64,000 bases of DNA from Agaricus subrufescens (lineage: Eukaryota; Basidiomycota; Agaricomycetes; Agaricales; Agaricaceae): assembly GCA_029945375.1 (NCBI GenBank), contig CM057063.1:930001-994000 (forward strand), read 5' to 3'. The first letter of the stretch is position 1. Each line of letters opens with the position of its first letter. Positions 8,702 to 21,748 of the stretch are shown here, piece after piece. The position numbers and the translations under genes were made by a program. A model generated the notes under the pieces. That model saw nothing but the letters and a program-made list of their open reading frames with translations. It was not told the DNA's origin and ran no database searches.

Positions 8702-9024
8702 GAATCTAAAAAAATTTGAACTCAGCAAGTTCAGTCATAGAAGGGATGCTCTGTTATAACATTTCTTCCTTATTACTTTTCCTGCTCATTTCCCATCCTC
8801 TTTCATCCCTTTTTCCCTCATTCCTCTAAATATCTCTCTCTATCATTAAACTTGCTCCTATGAACTATTACTCTTCTATACCTAACCCCTATACTGTATC
8901 CTTACAACATTATGTTCACACATGTGACTAAAAAGTTTTTCTGATAAATCTCCAAATTTGCCATAAAATGAGAAAAAAATATTACAATACAAAGAAAAAA
9001 TCATGTTGACTGTTGACATGAACA
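8702..9024. other. AT-rich intergenic stretch
   Basis: No ORF, RNA gene or recognisable repeat is seen. It is strongly AT-rich like the flanking transposon debris. Confidence 0.6.
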
Positions 9025-9026
9025 TA

Positions 9027-9379
9027 CAGTGGGGGACAAAACTGTTCCAATGTTTTGTACCTTTGCAAAGAATGCTATATACCAGTGCATGTAAAATGTT
9101 TAAAATCTTGGGAAAATTCATATATATACCTTGGTATTTAGGCTACCAATGTGTGATGCTATGTGGCTGTGCGGTTATTATTGGTTATTATATAATACTT
9201 TTAAGTCAGAGCATCATTGGAACAGTTTTGTCCCTGTGCATTGAAAATACAGAATTGGTTACTTAGCAAGGCAGAGGATACTATTTTCTGGCTATCAAAG
9301 CTACAAATGGTAACTTTAGTATTGATGCCATCAATATCTGATCAAATCCTCCTGATATGATATCAGAATCCACCTATAT
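9027..9379 (+). repeat. Left terminal inverted repeat
   Basis: Pairs with 10251-10603 in inverse orientation. Similarity fades beyond 9379, with weaker matches continuing a few tens of bases. Confidence 0.85.
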
Positions 9380-10250
9380 ACTACTCTAAAGATTAGATAC
9401 TTTATTAAGTAGTAAATCTTTAATCTCTAGCTTATTATTACAATGTCTTCAAGGTCTGTGATTTAATTTATATTAAAACAGTTATCTAAGTACAATAATA
9501 TATTGTATTATGTAATCTATTCCATTTAAAGACTTATTTGCTGACATAAATATGATCATCCTTAGGTAGAAATATACTTTCATCTATTTTTTGCATACAA
9601 ACAACCCACTTGCTGGAAAGCTGATTGTTCCAATGAATGCTATGAATGTTAGTGCTTATGTAACAATCAATCAAAGAGCAAATAAAAGCTTTGACATTCC
9701 TCCACAAGCCTGTATCTACATAAGTATATAGTAGGCTTTAGAGAGCATCTGTAAAAGTGCACCAGGGCTTGTTTCTGATGACTAATCAAGATACAAATAG
9801 ACTCAAGATATTGAGAATGATAGATTATAATCATATGTAACTGAAAATAATATGCTGATGAAAGGGTAAGAGCTTTACAAGTAGAGGGTAAAAAGTGCTA
9901 GTGTGTATAAATGAAAAAAATTGTAACCTAAGATTGCATAGAATGTGCAAGAGCTCAAATAACTACTAAACATGAAGTATTATTGAATGTTAGTTTTTTC
10001 AGATATATTTTGGAATTTTCACATGATTTAATCCTAGAGTATCATAGGTAGAATATATCAAGTACAAGCCTAACAAATGTGATATAGCAGCAAATCAACT
10101 TTAAGATAGTATGGATTACATAAAATTAGATACTGTTGAGTTTAACCAGCCACTTAATATGAGTTTTGCCAAATACAGTAAATAAATATCAATAGTGAGG
10201 TAAAAGTTAATGAATTTCTACCTAATAGATTATTACATCTATAGAGCAGC

Positions 10251-10603
10251 ATATAGATGGATTCTGATATCATATCAGCAGCATTTGATCAGATTTTGAT
10301 GGCATCAATACTAAAGCTACCATTTGTAGCTTTGATAGCCAGAAAATAGTATCCTCTGCCTTGATAAGTAGCCAATTCTGTATTTTCAATGCACAGGGAC
10401 AAAACTGTTCCAATGATGCTCTGACTTAAAAGTATTATATAATGACCAATAATAACTGTACAGCCGCATTACATCACACATTGATAGCTTAGATACTAAG
10501 GTATATCCACAAATATTCCCAAGATTTTAAACATTTTTCATGCACTAATATATAGCATTCTTTGCAAAGGCACAAAACATTGGAACAGTTTTGTCCCCCA
10601 CTG
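10251..10603 (-). repeat. Right terminal inverted repeat
   Basis: Inverse complement of 9027-9379, ending GTCCCCCACTG before the TA duplication. Confidence 0.85.
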
Positions 10604-10605
10604 TA

Positions 10606-11257
10606 AGGTCATAAGGATACAGTATATGTACAGACCATATAAAAGCCAGGATACTTCACCTGTAGTAGACAGTTTGGTATTAATCTCTTGTTCTCAACAA
10701 CTTCTTTCCTCTCAAATTAAGTATCCATTTTCATGGATAACAGATGAGATAGAGTTGGAAATGGAAGACTAGTGTTCAAGTGCAACAAATTTTCAGTTGT
10801 TACTGGATTTTAGTGTGCTCAAAACTCACTGTACTCCCTCAAAGTAATATACATATATAAGTATCTATTATCATATTGTAGTGAATAGAGTGGTTTCCAC
10901 ATGTACAGCAGTGTTTATGGGCAGCGCACTCAAGTTGCAGGGGACAGCAACACTTTTTTGGTGGCTGTGTACATATTTATCAGTACGCCAGTTTGGCTGA
11001 CATTGCCGACCCCTGACAAGAAATGTTTAATAGGGTTGGGCATGTGCCATATGTATAGTCCAACTGAAATGTCTAACCTGTGTCGTGGGTTTCTTATTTG
11101 GAGGAGCCGCGACGAGCGGAGGCTGCGCACAGCCGATGGCCGGAAGAAGCCGTGATTGGGGGCTACCCTGGGCTGGCCACGCAAGCCTGCGGCGCTTACA
11201 TAAGGGGGACTTGGGGCCAGAAGGGCGGGGCCGGTGTTTTTGACGTCCAACATCTAC
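10606..11257 (+). promoter_or_regulatory. Upstream region of the bZIP gene
   Basis: A 650-bp gene-free stretch that shifts sharply from AT-rich transposon-type sequence to GC-rich genic sequence near 11.1 kb. It holds an inverted CCAAT (ATTGG at about 11154) and TGACGTCC at about 11242-11249, a CRE/ATF-like half site only about 10 bases before the start codon. Self-regulation by the bZIP product is a possible inference. An 84-codon upstream ORF (10901-11155) has no coding character. Confidence 0.4.
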
Positions 11258-13606
11258 ATGAACACACTCGACATTGACCAGTTTCTGAACGCAGACCTCT
11301 TTGCCCAGCCGTCGCCCGCCTCTGCCGCGTCCTCCCACCCGTCCTCGCCGGAGCAGGCCCTTCTCACGCCTCCGCAGCCTGCGCCGCTCGCCGCCTTCCA
11401 CGAGGCCCCCGACTATTCGCTTTTTGACGACGAACCCAAGGCGATAGACTATGACTTTCTGGCGCCCGGGCCCTCTGCCCTCGATCCCGCTATCTTCAAC
11501 CTCGATCTCCCGTATCCCTTCGTGAACCTCCCCCACGATCAAATGGCCATCGATCCCCAACTCGTCGGCACCCCTGCCTCTACAGCCCCCGCGAGCGATT
11601 TCGACGACGATGAAGGCGACGATGATCGCCCTCTGCCTACTCCTTTACCTATCGCACCTATCAAAGTCGGTGGCCATGGCAAGGCCAGAAGGGGCACTGT
11701 CGCGAGTGGCGGTGTCGTCAAGAAATCCACTACCTCTCGCGACAAAGAAAACCTCATCGCTTCGGCCTTCTCTGCTACTCTTCCTTCTGTTTCCTCGTCC
11801 GCCAATCCTTCGCCAGCCGCGGCCAAGTCTCTACCGAAGCCCCCCGCCATCCTCAAATCCTCGTCTGCGAAAAAAGGTAAAGCCAAAGACGACGAAGACG
11901 AAGACGACGACGACGTTCCCCAGGACTGGCGCCCTTCTCCAGAAGTGTTTGCCAAAATGACTAGCAAAGAAAAACGCCAACTACGCAACAAGATCTCCGC
12001 CAGGAATTTCCGTGTTAGACGCAAGGGTTCGTTCCTTTTCTTTTGTTCCTTCTTTCTCTTTCTAACGACCCTTTGGTAGAGTACATTTCTACCCTCGAGG
12101 GAGACATAGCAGAGCGAGATCGGCTTTTAGACGCCATTAGATCGGAATTGGGATCAACCCAGTCTGAAAATTTGGCTCTACGACAGGAGATTGCCAGTTT
12201 GAAAAAAGTCCTACTGGAAGGAAGAGGAGCCTCTGCTACAGATTTACCTTTACTCAATCTACCTCCCCCGGCTCCCCTTCCTCTCGGTACACTTCCCGCT
12301 TCCGCAGCCACTTCCACTACAGCCCTGACGGCTACTGTGGCTCCTGCCACTATCAACGACACAATACCATCACCACCTACAACTCCGCCAGCTCAACATC
12401 AACAACCCAACGCAACTGTCAATACCCAGAAAGACCTGCCTGCCTCCTCCCCAATGCCTCGAAACAGAAACGCTACAAGCGCCTTTTGGGGTGGCCAACC
12501 ATCTTCAATACTCAGTGGTGCAGGTGGTATAACCCCTGTTCATACTGCGCTAGTACCCGAAATTCATGTTGGGTTGTGGGGTAACACAGGCGCGGCAGCT
12601 ACGAAGAAAATTTTGGGTGAAAATAATAGCAATGCCGGGATGAATATGAACCCTCTGTTGAATTTGATTGGTGCTGGTGCTGGTGCCAATACTCCCGTGG
12701 GTGAGAAGATTAAGGGAGTAGAAAAGGTCAATAATGTGATGATGGTCCCTGGAGGGTTGAGCGGCTTTGATGCATTTGCGGATTCCAACTTGTTCACCAT
12801 GAAGTCCTTAGACGCGTACGTCGGTTTATCCTACCCTCCACTCACTATACTCATGAATCTCCAGGTATCGTATGCAGTTGTGGGGTAGAATGGCTGCACA
12901 GCATCATGCCCACCAACTTTCATCTACTGCTCGTCAACAGACCCCTTCTCCAACATTATCTTCAGCATCTCTGTCGTCATTCTACTCTTCCTCTTCTTCA
13001 CCTTCATCGTCATCATCTCTACATTCGGGACTTTCAGGTCACGCGTCTGGGCTACGTCCCGCATTCTTTTCTTCTCCGTCACTCTCCCTCAAATATTCTA
13101 CTCCCTCGTCTGCCTCGCTTGGTGGTCTGGCCACACCGCCCATGTCACCACGCGTACTCGGTCTCTCAAACAACAACAATGAAAGGGAGAGGGAGAAGGA
13201 GAGAGAAGCACAAGCTGCCATGTTGGCTGTTGTGGCTTCGCAGACTTTATTGAAGAAATTAGGAAACGCGTTCTGGGATGCGTTTTCTGGAGGTGGTTCT
13301 TCTATTGCTACTTCTTCCGGAGCTGGTGCCGGGACTTCCACGGCAAAGAAATGGGATGCAGACAAAGTTCGAAAAGTGTTGGAAGGTAAAGCTGTGGTCA
13401 GGGTTGTTGATGTTGATTCTCCCGCTGCCTCTACAACCACCCCCATCACGACGAGCTCTACGAATAACAATTCTGCAAATACGATAGATACCAAGAAATG
13501 TTGCGCAAGTGTTTCAGAGATCTTGGAAGAGAGCATGAGGAGTTTGAGTATTTCGAAATCATCTTCGTCGACTTCTGCTGGTGGTGAAAAGGAGAAGCGG
13601 GTTTAA
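11258..13606 (+). CDS. bZIP transcription factor
   Basis: Three exons (11258-12026, 12080-12815, 12865-13606) join into 748 residues. The start MNTLDIDQFLNADLF was chosen because it is the first ATG of the frame. The region spanning the first intron encodes a bZIP domain at about residues 240-300: basic region EKRQLRNKISARNFRVRRK with the N-x7-R signature, then a leucine zipper (ISTLEGDIAERDRLLDAI and onward). An acidic Ser/Pro-rich N-terminus could activate transcription. The third exon begins with a conserved-looking SLDAYRMQLWGRMA block and ends in long Ser/Thr-rich low-complexity sequence. A CRE-like TGACGTCC lies just upstream of the start. The exact subfamily (ATF/CREB-like versus others) is not clear. 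Confidence 0.9.
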
Positions 13607-13850
13607 TTTTTTTTTCTTCCTTTTTTTTCTTGAAGAAAGGTTTCGGTCTGTATGCATATAATCTTTACTAAAGGAAAAATGTTGATTGATTTTGTACATA
13701 CCAATGGCATCCGCGTAATATCATACACATATATACATATTGCTGTGACAACGAGACGTGGGAAGGATCAACGTGACACCAACCCTCATCGCTTTGAAAA
13801 AATATCTCGAGGATTCATCGCACAGTTATTATCAGTTGGTTTAATACTCC

Positions 13851-15648
13851 ATGCGTATGCACTTCGACACTTCAACCAAGCTCTTCGCTCAAGTTGTACT
13901 TTTTAGCTCCCAAAAAAGCCAAAAAAATCGCTTTGAGCGAGTTTCTTGGAGACAATAGTGCGTCTCTCAAATCGCAAGAATTCAGCCGCTGATACTGCTT
14001 CTCTTAGCCTTAGGATCATGGGCAGACGAAATGGATTCCTTACCAAGTGCCCGTAGGCCATAGTCTAAACCAACCCCGCCCACTATTGATTGCCCCCGCA
14101 GCTGCACCCAAGGATAATGCTGAGCATCCCTCTCGGCGGGATGATTTTCTTGCTTCGAGACGTATGTCCTATCTTTTTTTTCTAACAAAAGTTGCATCTT
14201 CTGACAGACAGTCGGACTCAGCTGACCGGATTGCGCCCATCCGCGATGAAATTCCGTTACCTTCCCAGCCACCTTATACTGCTTTTGTCGGTAATCTTGC
14301 TTTCGACCTGATGGAGAGTGACCTGGAGAGCTTTTTCCAAAACATCAAGGTGGGTCCTGATCACAAGTCTCTCCCTCCTAACTTACGTATTTCTCGTAAC
14401 AGTCGGTCAAAATTATCAAGGACCGGGATGAAAAACCCAAGGGATTCGGTTATGTCGAGTTTGAAGATTTGGAAGGTTTAAAAGCTGCCCTCATGAACAA
14501 TGGTCAGGTATGGACTCTACCAATTTCCTTTTGTATAATGTGAATCTAAGTTCCGCAGGTTCTTTCCGGCAGAACGGTTCGGGTTAGCGTTGCTGAGCCT
14601 CGTAAGTTGACAAGCTTCCGTCAGATACTTGCTGTGCTTATCACATACTGTCCAGCCAAAGAGAGGGCATTCAGTCATGGGACCTCAGAAGATAGCTCAA
14701 AGTTTGATAACCCTTGGCGACGTGAAGGCCCCCTGCCTGATCTACCACAGTCCCGAGACGCTCCGCGACGCAAGTTTGAAGGTGCCCCCGAAAGGTTGCC
14801 GAGTGTCTCTGAAACGGCGAATGACTGGCGTTCTCAACGGCCCCTCAGACCGTCAGAACCGGACATACCAAAACGCAAAGGATCTGGCTTTTTTAACGCG
14901 GAAGGCTCTGCCGCTGACAAAGAGGACGCTTGGGTAATGGGATCCAAGTTCAAGCCATCTGCAAATGAAGATGGACCGGGTAGCAAGTTTGGTAGCACAC
15001 GAAGTAAAAATGAGGCAACCTCAGCTGCCACAGATGACGGCGATTGGCGCAGCACTGCTCGCTCGAGACCCACCCGTTCGAATGTCTCTCGTACGCCAAT
15101 TAGCGTTGATATCTGTCATTTACATACTGAAAGATCTCCAGCTGATGGCTCTACTCCTCCAACCCCTCAGCTGGGTCGGCGCAAACTTGACCTGTTACCT
15201 CGCTCAGGAAATGTTTCAGCTTCGCCTAGTCCACTTTCGTCCCCTAAAATGGGGCCCACGCCACCCACTTCACGTGCGAATCCCTTTGGCGCCGCAAGGT
15301 ATGACACTACCCAGATTAAGTTCTCCTGACTCATTGTGTAGGCCTGTCGATGTATCCGTACGAGAAAAAGCAATCACAGAACGGGTCGACAAAGACCGTG
15401 ATCGCTTGTCTATGTCAAGAACAAACTCGCGATCAGGATCCGAGCGTCCTGCGACTCGACCTCGGACGCCTCCCACTGCAATTCCTCCGGCTACCTCGTC
15501 TCCGCGGGCACCTCCCCGTACACTTGCACCTAATGTCAGGCCAACATTAAGCTTCGCAAATGTCGCAGCTAGCAAGGAAGGTGCTTCCGGGATTGGAGCT
15601 GAGGGACAAAATTCAGGTACAGGAGAGAAAATTGGTGGTAATATATGA
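13851..15648 (+). CDS. eIF4B-like RRM translation factor (Tif3/Sce3 family)
   Basis: Nine exons (13851-13854, 13907-13957, 14008-14052, 14102-14165, 14208-14349, 14403-14507, 14559-14601, 14656-15298, 15342-15648) give 467 residues. The first exon is only ATGC. The spliced start MPPKKAKKIALSEFLGDN followed by GSWADEMDSLP is the hallmark N-terminus of eIF4B, which helps eIF4A unwind mRNA leaders. One RRM follows (YTAFVGNLAFD as RNP2, KGFGYVEFE as RNP1). The rest is Arg/Ser/Pro-rich and disordered, including SWRSQRP- and DW-type repeats. The intron at 14166-14207 (42 nt, GTCCTA donor) is the weakest call; reading through it also keeps frame. Convergent with the cyclophilin gene. Confidence 0.85.
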
Positions 15649-15689
15649 TTGGAAACTGGTAGCTATCATGACACCCATGTATGTACAGT

Positions 15690-16846
15690 TTAGGACCTAT
15701 ATTGATGCTCCGGGTCGACATACTTCATCCGACCTCTACCTGTTTGGCGAGTCAGAAATGAAACCTTTGCTCGACATTGAGCGCTGAATTTACCTTTGTA
15801 ACGAACTCCTGTTGATTGTGGCTCTTCAGAGTATTTCTTTTTGATGTGATGAAGTATTTGTTTTCTCTCTTGTTCTTGCCGCTCTGCCTCTTCCCTCTCC
15901 AACCTGGCATCATACTCTTCCTCGGTTTCTTTCTTATCCAGGTGCGCTGGTGGAGATTCCAGTTTTTCAGCGGTCGCTTCGCCGTGCTTTCTCTTCTTCC
16001 GTGGTTTAGAGGTTACCTTCTCAGACTGGCTTGTCGTTGATTTCTGGTCAACTTCTGGAGTAGGGATATAGAAGACGCGTAACACACATGATCAAGAACC
16101 CTCACCTTGCACCTTACGTTTCTTGAGTTCAAGTTCACCACAGTTTGTAATATTAATGGGTGTGACTGGCCGGCTTTTGTCGTCTACTGGCACTTGCGCG
16201 AGTTTGAGGACGACATCCTCAAACCCTCTGATAGCCTTGCCGAATACAACATGGTTCCCTGAGACTGGTCAGAGAAATGCTGGCTACAAACAATGGCCTG
16301 ATTTACCATTGAGGTGAGGGCACTCTTGGAGTGTAATGAAGAATTGCGAACCGTTAGTGTCGGGCCCTTTGTTGGCCATGCAAAGTAAAGCGGGCGAATC
16401 CAGCGGCCTCTGCAAGTCTTCGTCTGCGAAAGTCCCGCCGTAGATAGATTCACCACCAGTACCATTGCGCTTGGTAAAATCTACTTGGCTATCGGCAAAA
16501 GCGAGAAGCAGGGTGCAAAAAGACGCACCTCCACCCTGGATCATGAAATCCTCAATAGAGCGATGTATAGGGCTGCCTTTGTAGTAGAGAGGATGTCCAC
16601 TGGCTGAGAGGCCCTTCTCTCCAGTGCATAGGGCACGAAAACTAGTGCAGCAGGGGGTGAGCGGGCGAGAAGTGCGAGAAAACGTGGCATACTTTTCGCA
16701 TGTTTTTGGGGCTGTGTCGTTGAACAACTCGAAAATGACGCTGGCGCACGGTCGGTGAAGACGTCTAGGCGGCGAGGGGAAGGTGCTTACCGGCCGTATG
16801 GGACGGTGTCGACGGCAAAGTCGAGAAAGACCCGGGGACGGGGCAT
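15690..16846 (-). CDS. Cyclophilin-type peptidyl-prolyl isomerase, nuclear type
   Basis: Seven exons (from the start: 16846-16791, 16740-16693, 16641-16529, 16480-16307, 16258-16106, 16054-15794, 15739-15690) encode 284 residues. The N-terminal 170 residues are a cyclophilin domain ([56 protein letters not shown]), with the catalytic Arg, Phe, Met and Gln in place. The usual Trp before LNGKHVVFG is His, as in several large cyclophilins with low cyclosporin affinity. The C-terminus is Lys/Arg/Glu-rich, then [18 protein letters not shown], a tail shared by fungal nuclear cyclophilins linked to RNA processing. Divergent from the Ras gene, 88 bp between start codons. Confidence 0.93.
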
Positions 16847-16934
16847 GGAGGAAGAAGAGTCTCACGGCCAGCGGTGTTCAGGGACCAGCTCAACGGACCC
16901 GTCCATGCCACTTGCTTCTCCGCTACACAGAAAA
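16847..16934. promoter_or_regulatory. Divergent promoter, cyclophilin/Ras GTPase
   Basis: Only 88 bp separate the two opposing start codons, so both genes must share this interval for promoter and leaders. Confidence 0.6.
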
Positions 16935-17848
16935 ATGGGCCAATTCAAGGTCGTCGTCCTCGGCGGTCAGTCTTTCCTCTCATCCTCACCCACACAGCAC
17001 CAACCTCGTTTCAGCCGGAGGCGTTGGCAAGTCTGCCCTCACAGGCATGTTGTTCCTTACCATCCCGGTTCGCGCAGCTCACCGATCTTCTTACCTAGTA
17101 CGCTTCATACGCGATGAGTTCCTCGAGAACTATGACCCAACAATCGAGGGTAACCAGAATCGTCACTCTGATTTCATCGTCCTGACCCTACCCCATTCAG
17201 AGGAGTACCGACGTGCTGTCACGGTCGATGGTGAAACGTCTTCTGTCCGTCGCTTGCTACCACACGTCGCGCACCGTACTGACACTCTCCTCACAGCTCG
17301 AAGTTCTTGATACTTCTGGTGCTGAACAATTCACTTCTCTGCATGAGGTCTATATCAAGGTGGGTGATCAGCCATGTGTCCCGAGTTCCTTCGCTCGACG
17401 ACATATATAGTCCGGCAAGGGCTTCATACTCGTGTTCAGGTGCGCATTTCCCAGCCTTACGACAGCACCCAACTTAGGTGACCAAACAGTCTTACGCAAG
17501 AAACCAGTTTGAAGGAGGTTGACTATCTCCGGAAACAGATTTTACGAATCAAAGGCACTGACCCTGTAAGCAAAACTACAGTTGCCCTTACAAGGTTCTC
17601 ATTCATGCACATAGCGGGTGCCAATAGTGATTGCTGGAACGAAATCGGACCTTTCGAACGAGCGGGAGGTACAAAGGAGCACTATTCAGTCTCTAGCAAG
17701 TCGCTGGGAGCTTCCCTTTTACGAAACCTCCGCGAAGCGGAATTGGCACATTGACGATGTTTTTGACGACCTTGTACGACAAATGAGAAAGCAATACCAA
17801 CAGCAGGAAAGGCCTAAACCGAAAAAAGGGCCCTGTGTTATCATGTAA
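16935..17848 (+). CDS. Rap/Rsr1-like small GTPase of the Ras family
   Basis: Eight exons (16935-16965, 17015-17044, 17099-17149, 17201-17244, 17297-17359, 17411-17439, 17490-17565, 17615-17848) give 185 residues. P-loop GAGGVGKS is at residues 10-17 with Gly12 intact. The effector region YDPTIEEEY and the prenylation box CVIM are present, so the protein should be farnesylated and membrane bound. Switch II reads DTSGAEQF: Gln61 of Ras is Ala and Ala59 is Ser, while GxEQF recalls Rap (Thr61). The base-binding motif is TKSD rather than NKxD. The intron 17045-17098 starts with GC, the only donor that keeps SALTVRF. Likely a polarity/bud-site-type GTPase; exact orthology is uncertain. Confidence 0.93.
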
Positions 17849-17999
17849 TTATGGTAGATAGTTATATATATAGAAATACCCCCATTAGGGACTGACCAAT
17901 GTTTGGATTTATTGACGACCATGCCTGTGCTTTTTTCCAACTCCGCAGACTCCTTTCTCTCTCATTCTCCATTTCTTACATTCTTCTTAATCTCGACCA

Positions 18000-20561
<2,562 letters not shown>

Positions 20562-20634
20562 TTCAGTGTGTGAACTTTGTATATGTTAGATCACATCCCT
20601 AGTGTCTGTAGACCCCTCGTATAGAATATCTCTC

Positions 20635-21686
20635 ATGGTTCAATCTGAACAGCATCAGGTCGCTGGACTAGCTGTCAATGTTTATACTCTTCATCCCCTC
20701 TCACACTCCAATGGCCCAGTGACCGTTCTATTTTTCTTACACGGACGAAACGGCTCAGCATCCAAGATCGAAGAGATGCCGGGAATAATCTTAGAGAGCT
20801 ACCACAATGCCGGCGGAGGAGGTGACAAATGCGATCTCGCTGTTGTTACTTTTGTGTGTTCAATTTTGTGTTCGATGGGCGCCGATGTTGACGGTCGGCC
20901 TCAGGATCACAGGAATCATGGCTCGCGACTTACCGATCCTAAAGCAAACAGAAGCTGGAGCAGAAACCCGGAAGCTGGTAACGAACGGCATGCGTGAGTA
21001 CGACATGCGCGCGATGTTCCCTGTTTATATTCATTTTGAGCAACAGAATCGACATGTATGCTATTCAGAGTACGTTGGCCTGTACCGCCAATAACTTTGA
21101 CTTATATGTAATTCAGCCGGGACTGCAGCAGACGTATCATTCCTGATTGATTTTCTGCCAGCGTACCTCTTTCCCACTGGGAATCGCCGTATCGTGGCTT
21201 GGGGAGTGGCAGGGAAGAGCCTTGGAGGACACTCTACCTGGATAGCTCTTGGGCAAGGTGCGCAGTGATTTTGCAGCGGGAATTTGGCTGACAATAGGGG
21301 CAGACGAGCGGATCAGCTTTGGGATACCGATCATTGGATGTCCCGATTACTTGAAGCTGATGGAACAAAGAGCGGCAAAATTCTCCATCGCTGTCGCACC
21401 ACCCTTCTTTCCGACGAGCCTGGTTGAGCTGGTGAAACGACGGGACCCGGCGGGAAAAGCGTTTGACCGGGAGGACGGGGCGAATCCGTATTTGGGCAAG
21501 AAGGTGCTGGTGCTGGCGGGCGGGGCAGACCCGCTGGTACCGTGGGAGGCGAGCCGGGAGTTTGTAGAGAGGCTTGAGGTCGGGGCGTCGGGGGTGAAGA
21601 AGGCGGTGGTCGTGGCGGGCGTCGGGCACGAATGCACGAAGGAGATGCTCGTCGCGGCAGGAGAGTTTGTGGGATTGATTACGTAA
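20635..21686 (+). CDS. Alpha/beta hydrolase
   Basis: Five exons (20635-20853, 20905-20993, 21047-21069, 21117-21257, 21304-21686) give 284 residues. An oxyanion-type segment LFFLHGRNG is followed, after a short second exon, by DHRNHGSR. The nucleophile elbow GKSLGG (Ser), LAGGADPLVPWE (candidate Asp) and VAGVGHECT (His) complete a serine-hydrolase triad. No signal peptide is seen. Substrate unknown; the fold is shared by esterases and dienelactone hydrolases. It starts 73 bp after the DBP2 stop on the same strand and ends 62 bp before the next start. Confidence 0.85.
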
Positions 21687-21748
21687 TGCGTGTGTTATAT
21701 AATCTGAAGAACATAGCGGGCGACATACGTTTTCCTTGGACGACCTGA

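Larger units (their letters stand above)
9027..10603. mobile_element. Non-autonomous Tc1/mariner-like foldback element
   Basis: The element starts CAGTGGGGGACAAAACTGTT and ends with its inverse complement, and both ends are flanked by TA (9025-9026 and 10604-10605), the duplication made by Tc1/mariner-type transposases. The inverted arms are about 353 bp each (9027-9379 and 10251-10603), unusually long for this class, and could fold into one large hairpin. The 870-bp interior is AT-rich with no transposase ORF, so the element would depend on a transposase supplied elsewhere. The arms differ at scattered positions, so the insertion is not very recent. Confidence 0.87.

Noticed and set aside
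10901..11155. Upstream ORF regulating the bZIP gene (GCN4-like)
   Set aside because: At 84 codons it is long for a regulatory uORF, crosses the composition boundary, and there is no evidence that it is in the transcript.
14166..14207. Certain intron in the eIF4B-like gene
   Set aside because: The better GTATGT donor four bases upstream breaks the frame with every acceptor. The 42-nt GTCCTA intron or retention are both possible, so it is not treated as a finding.
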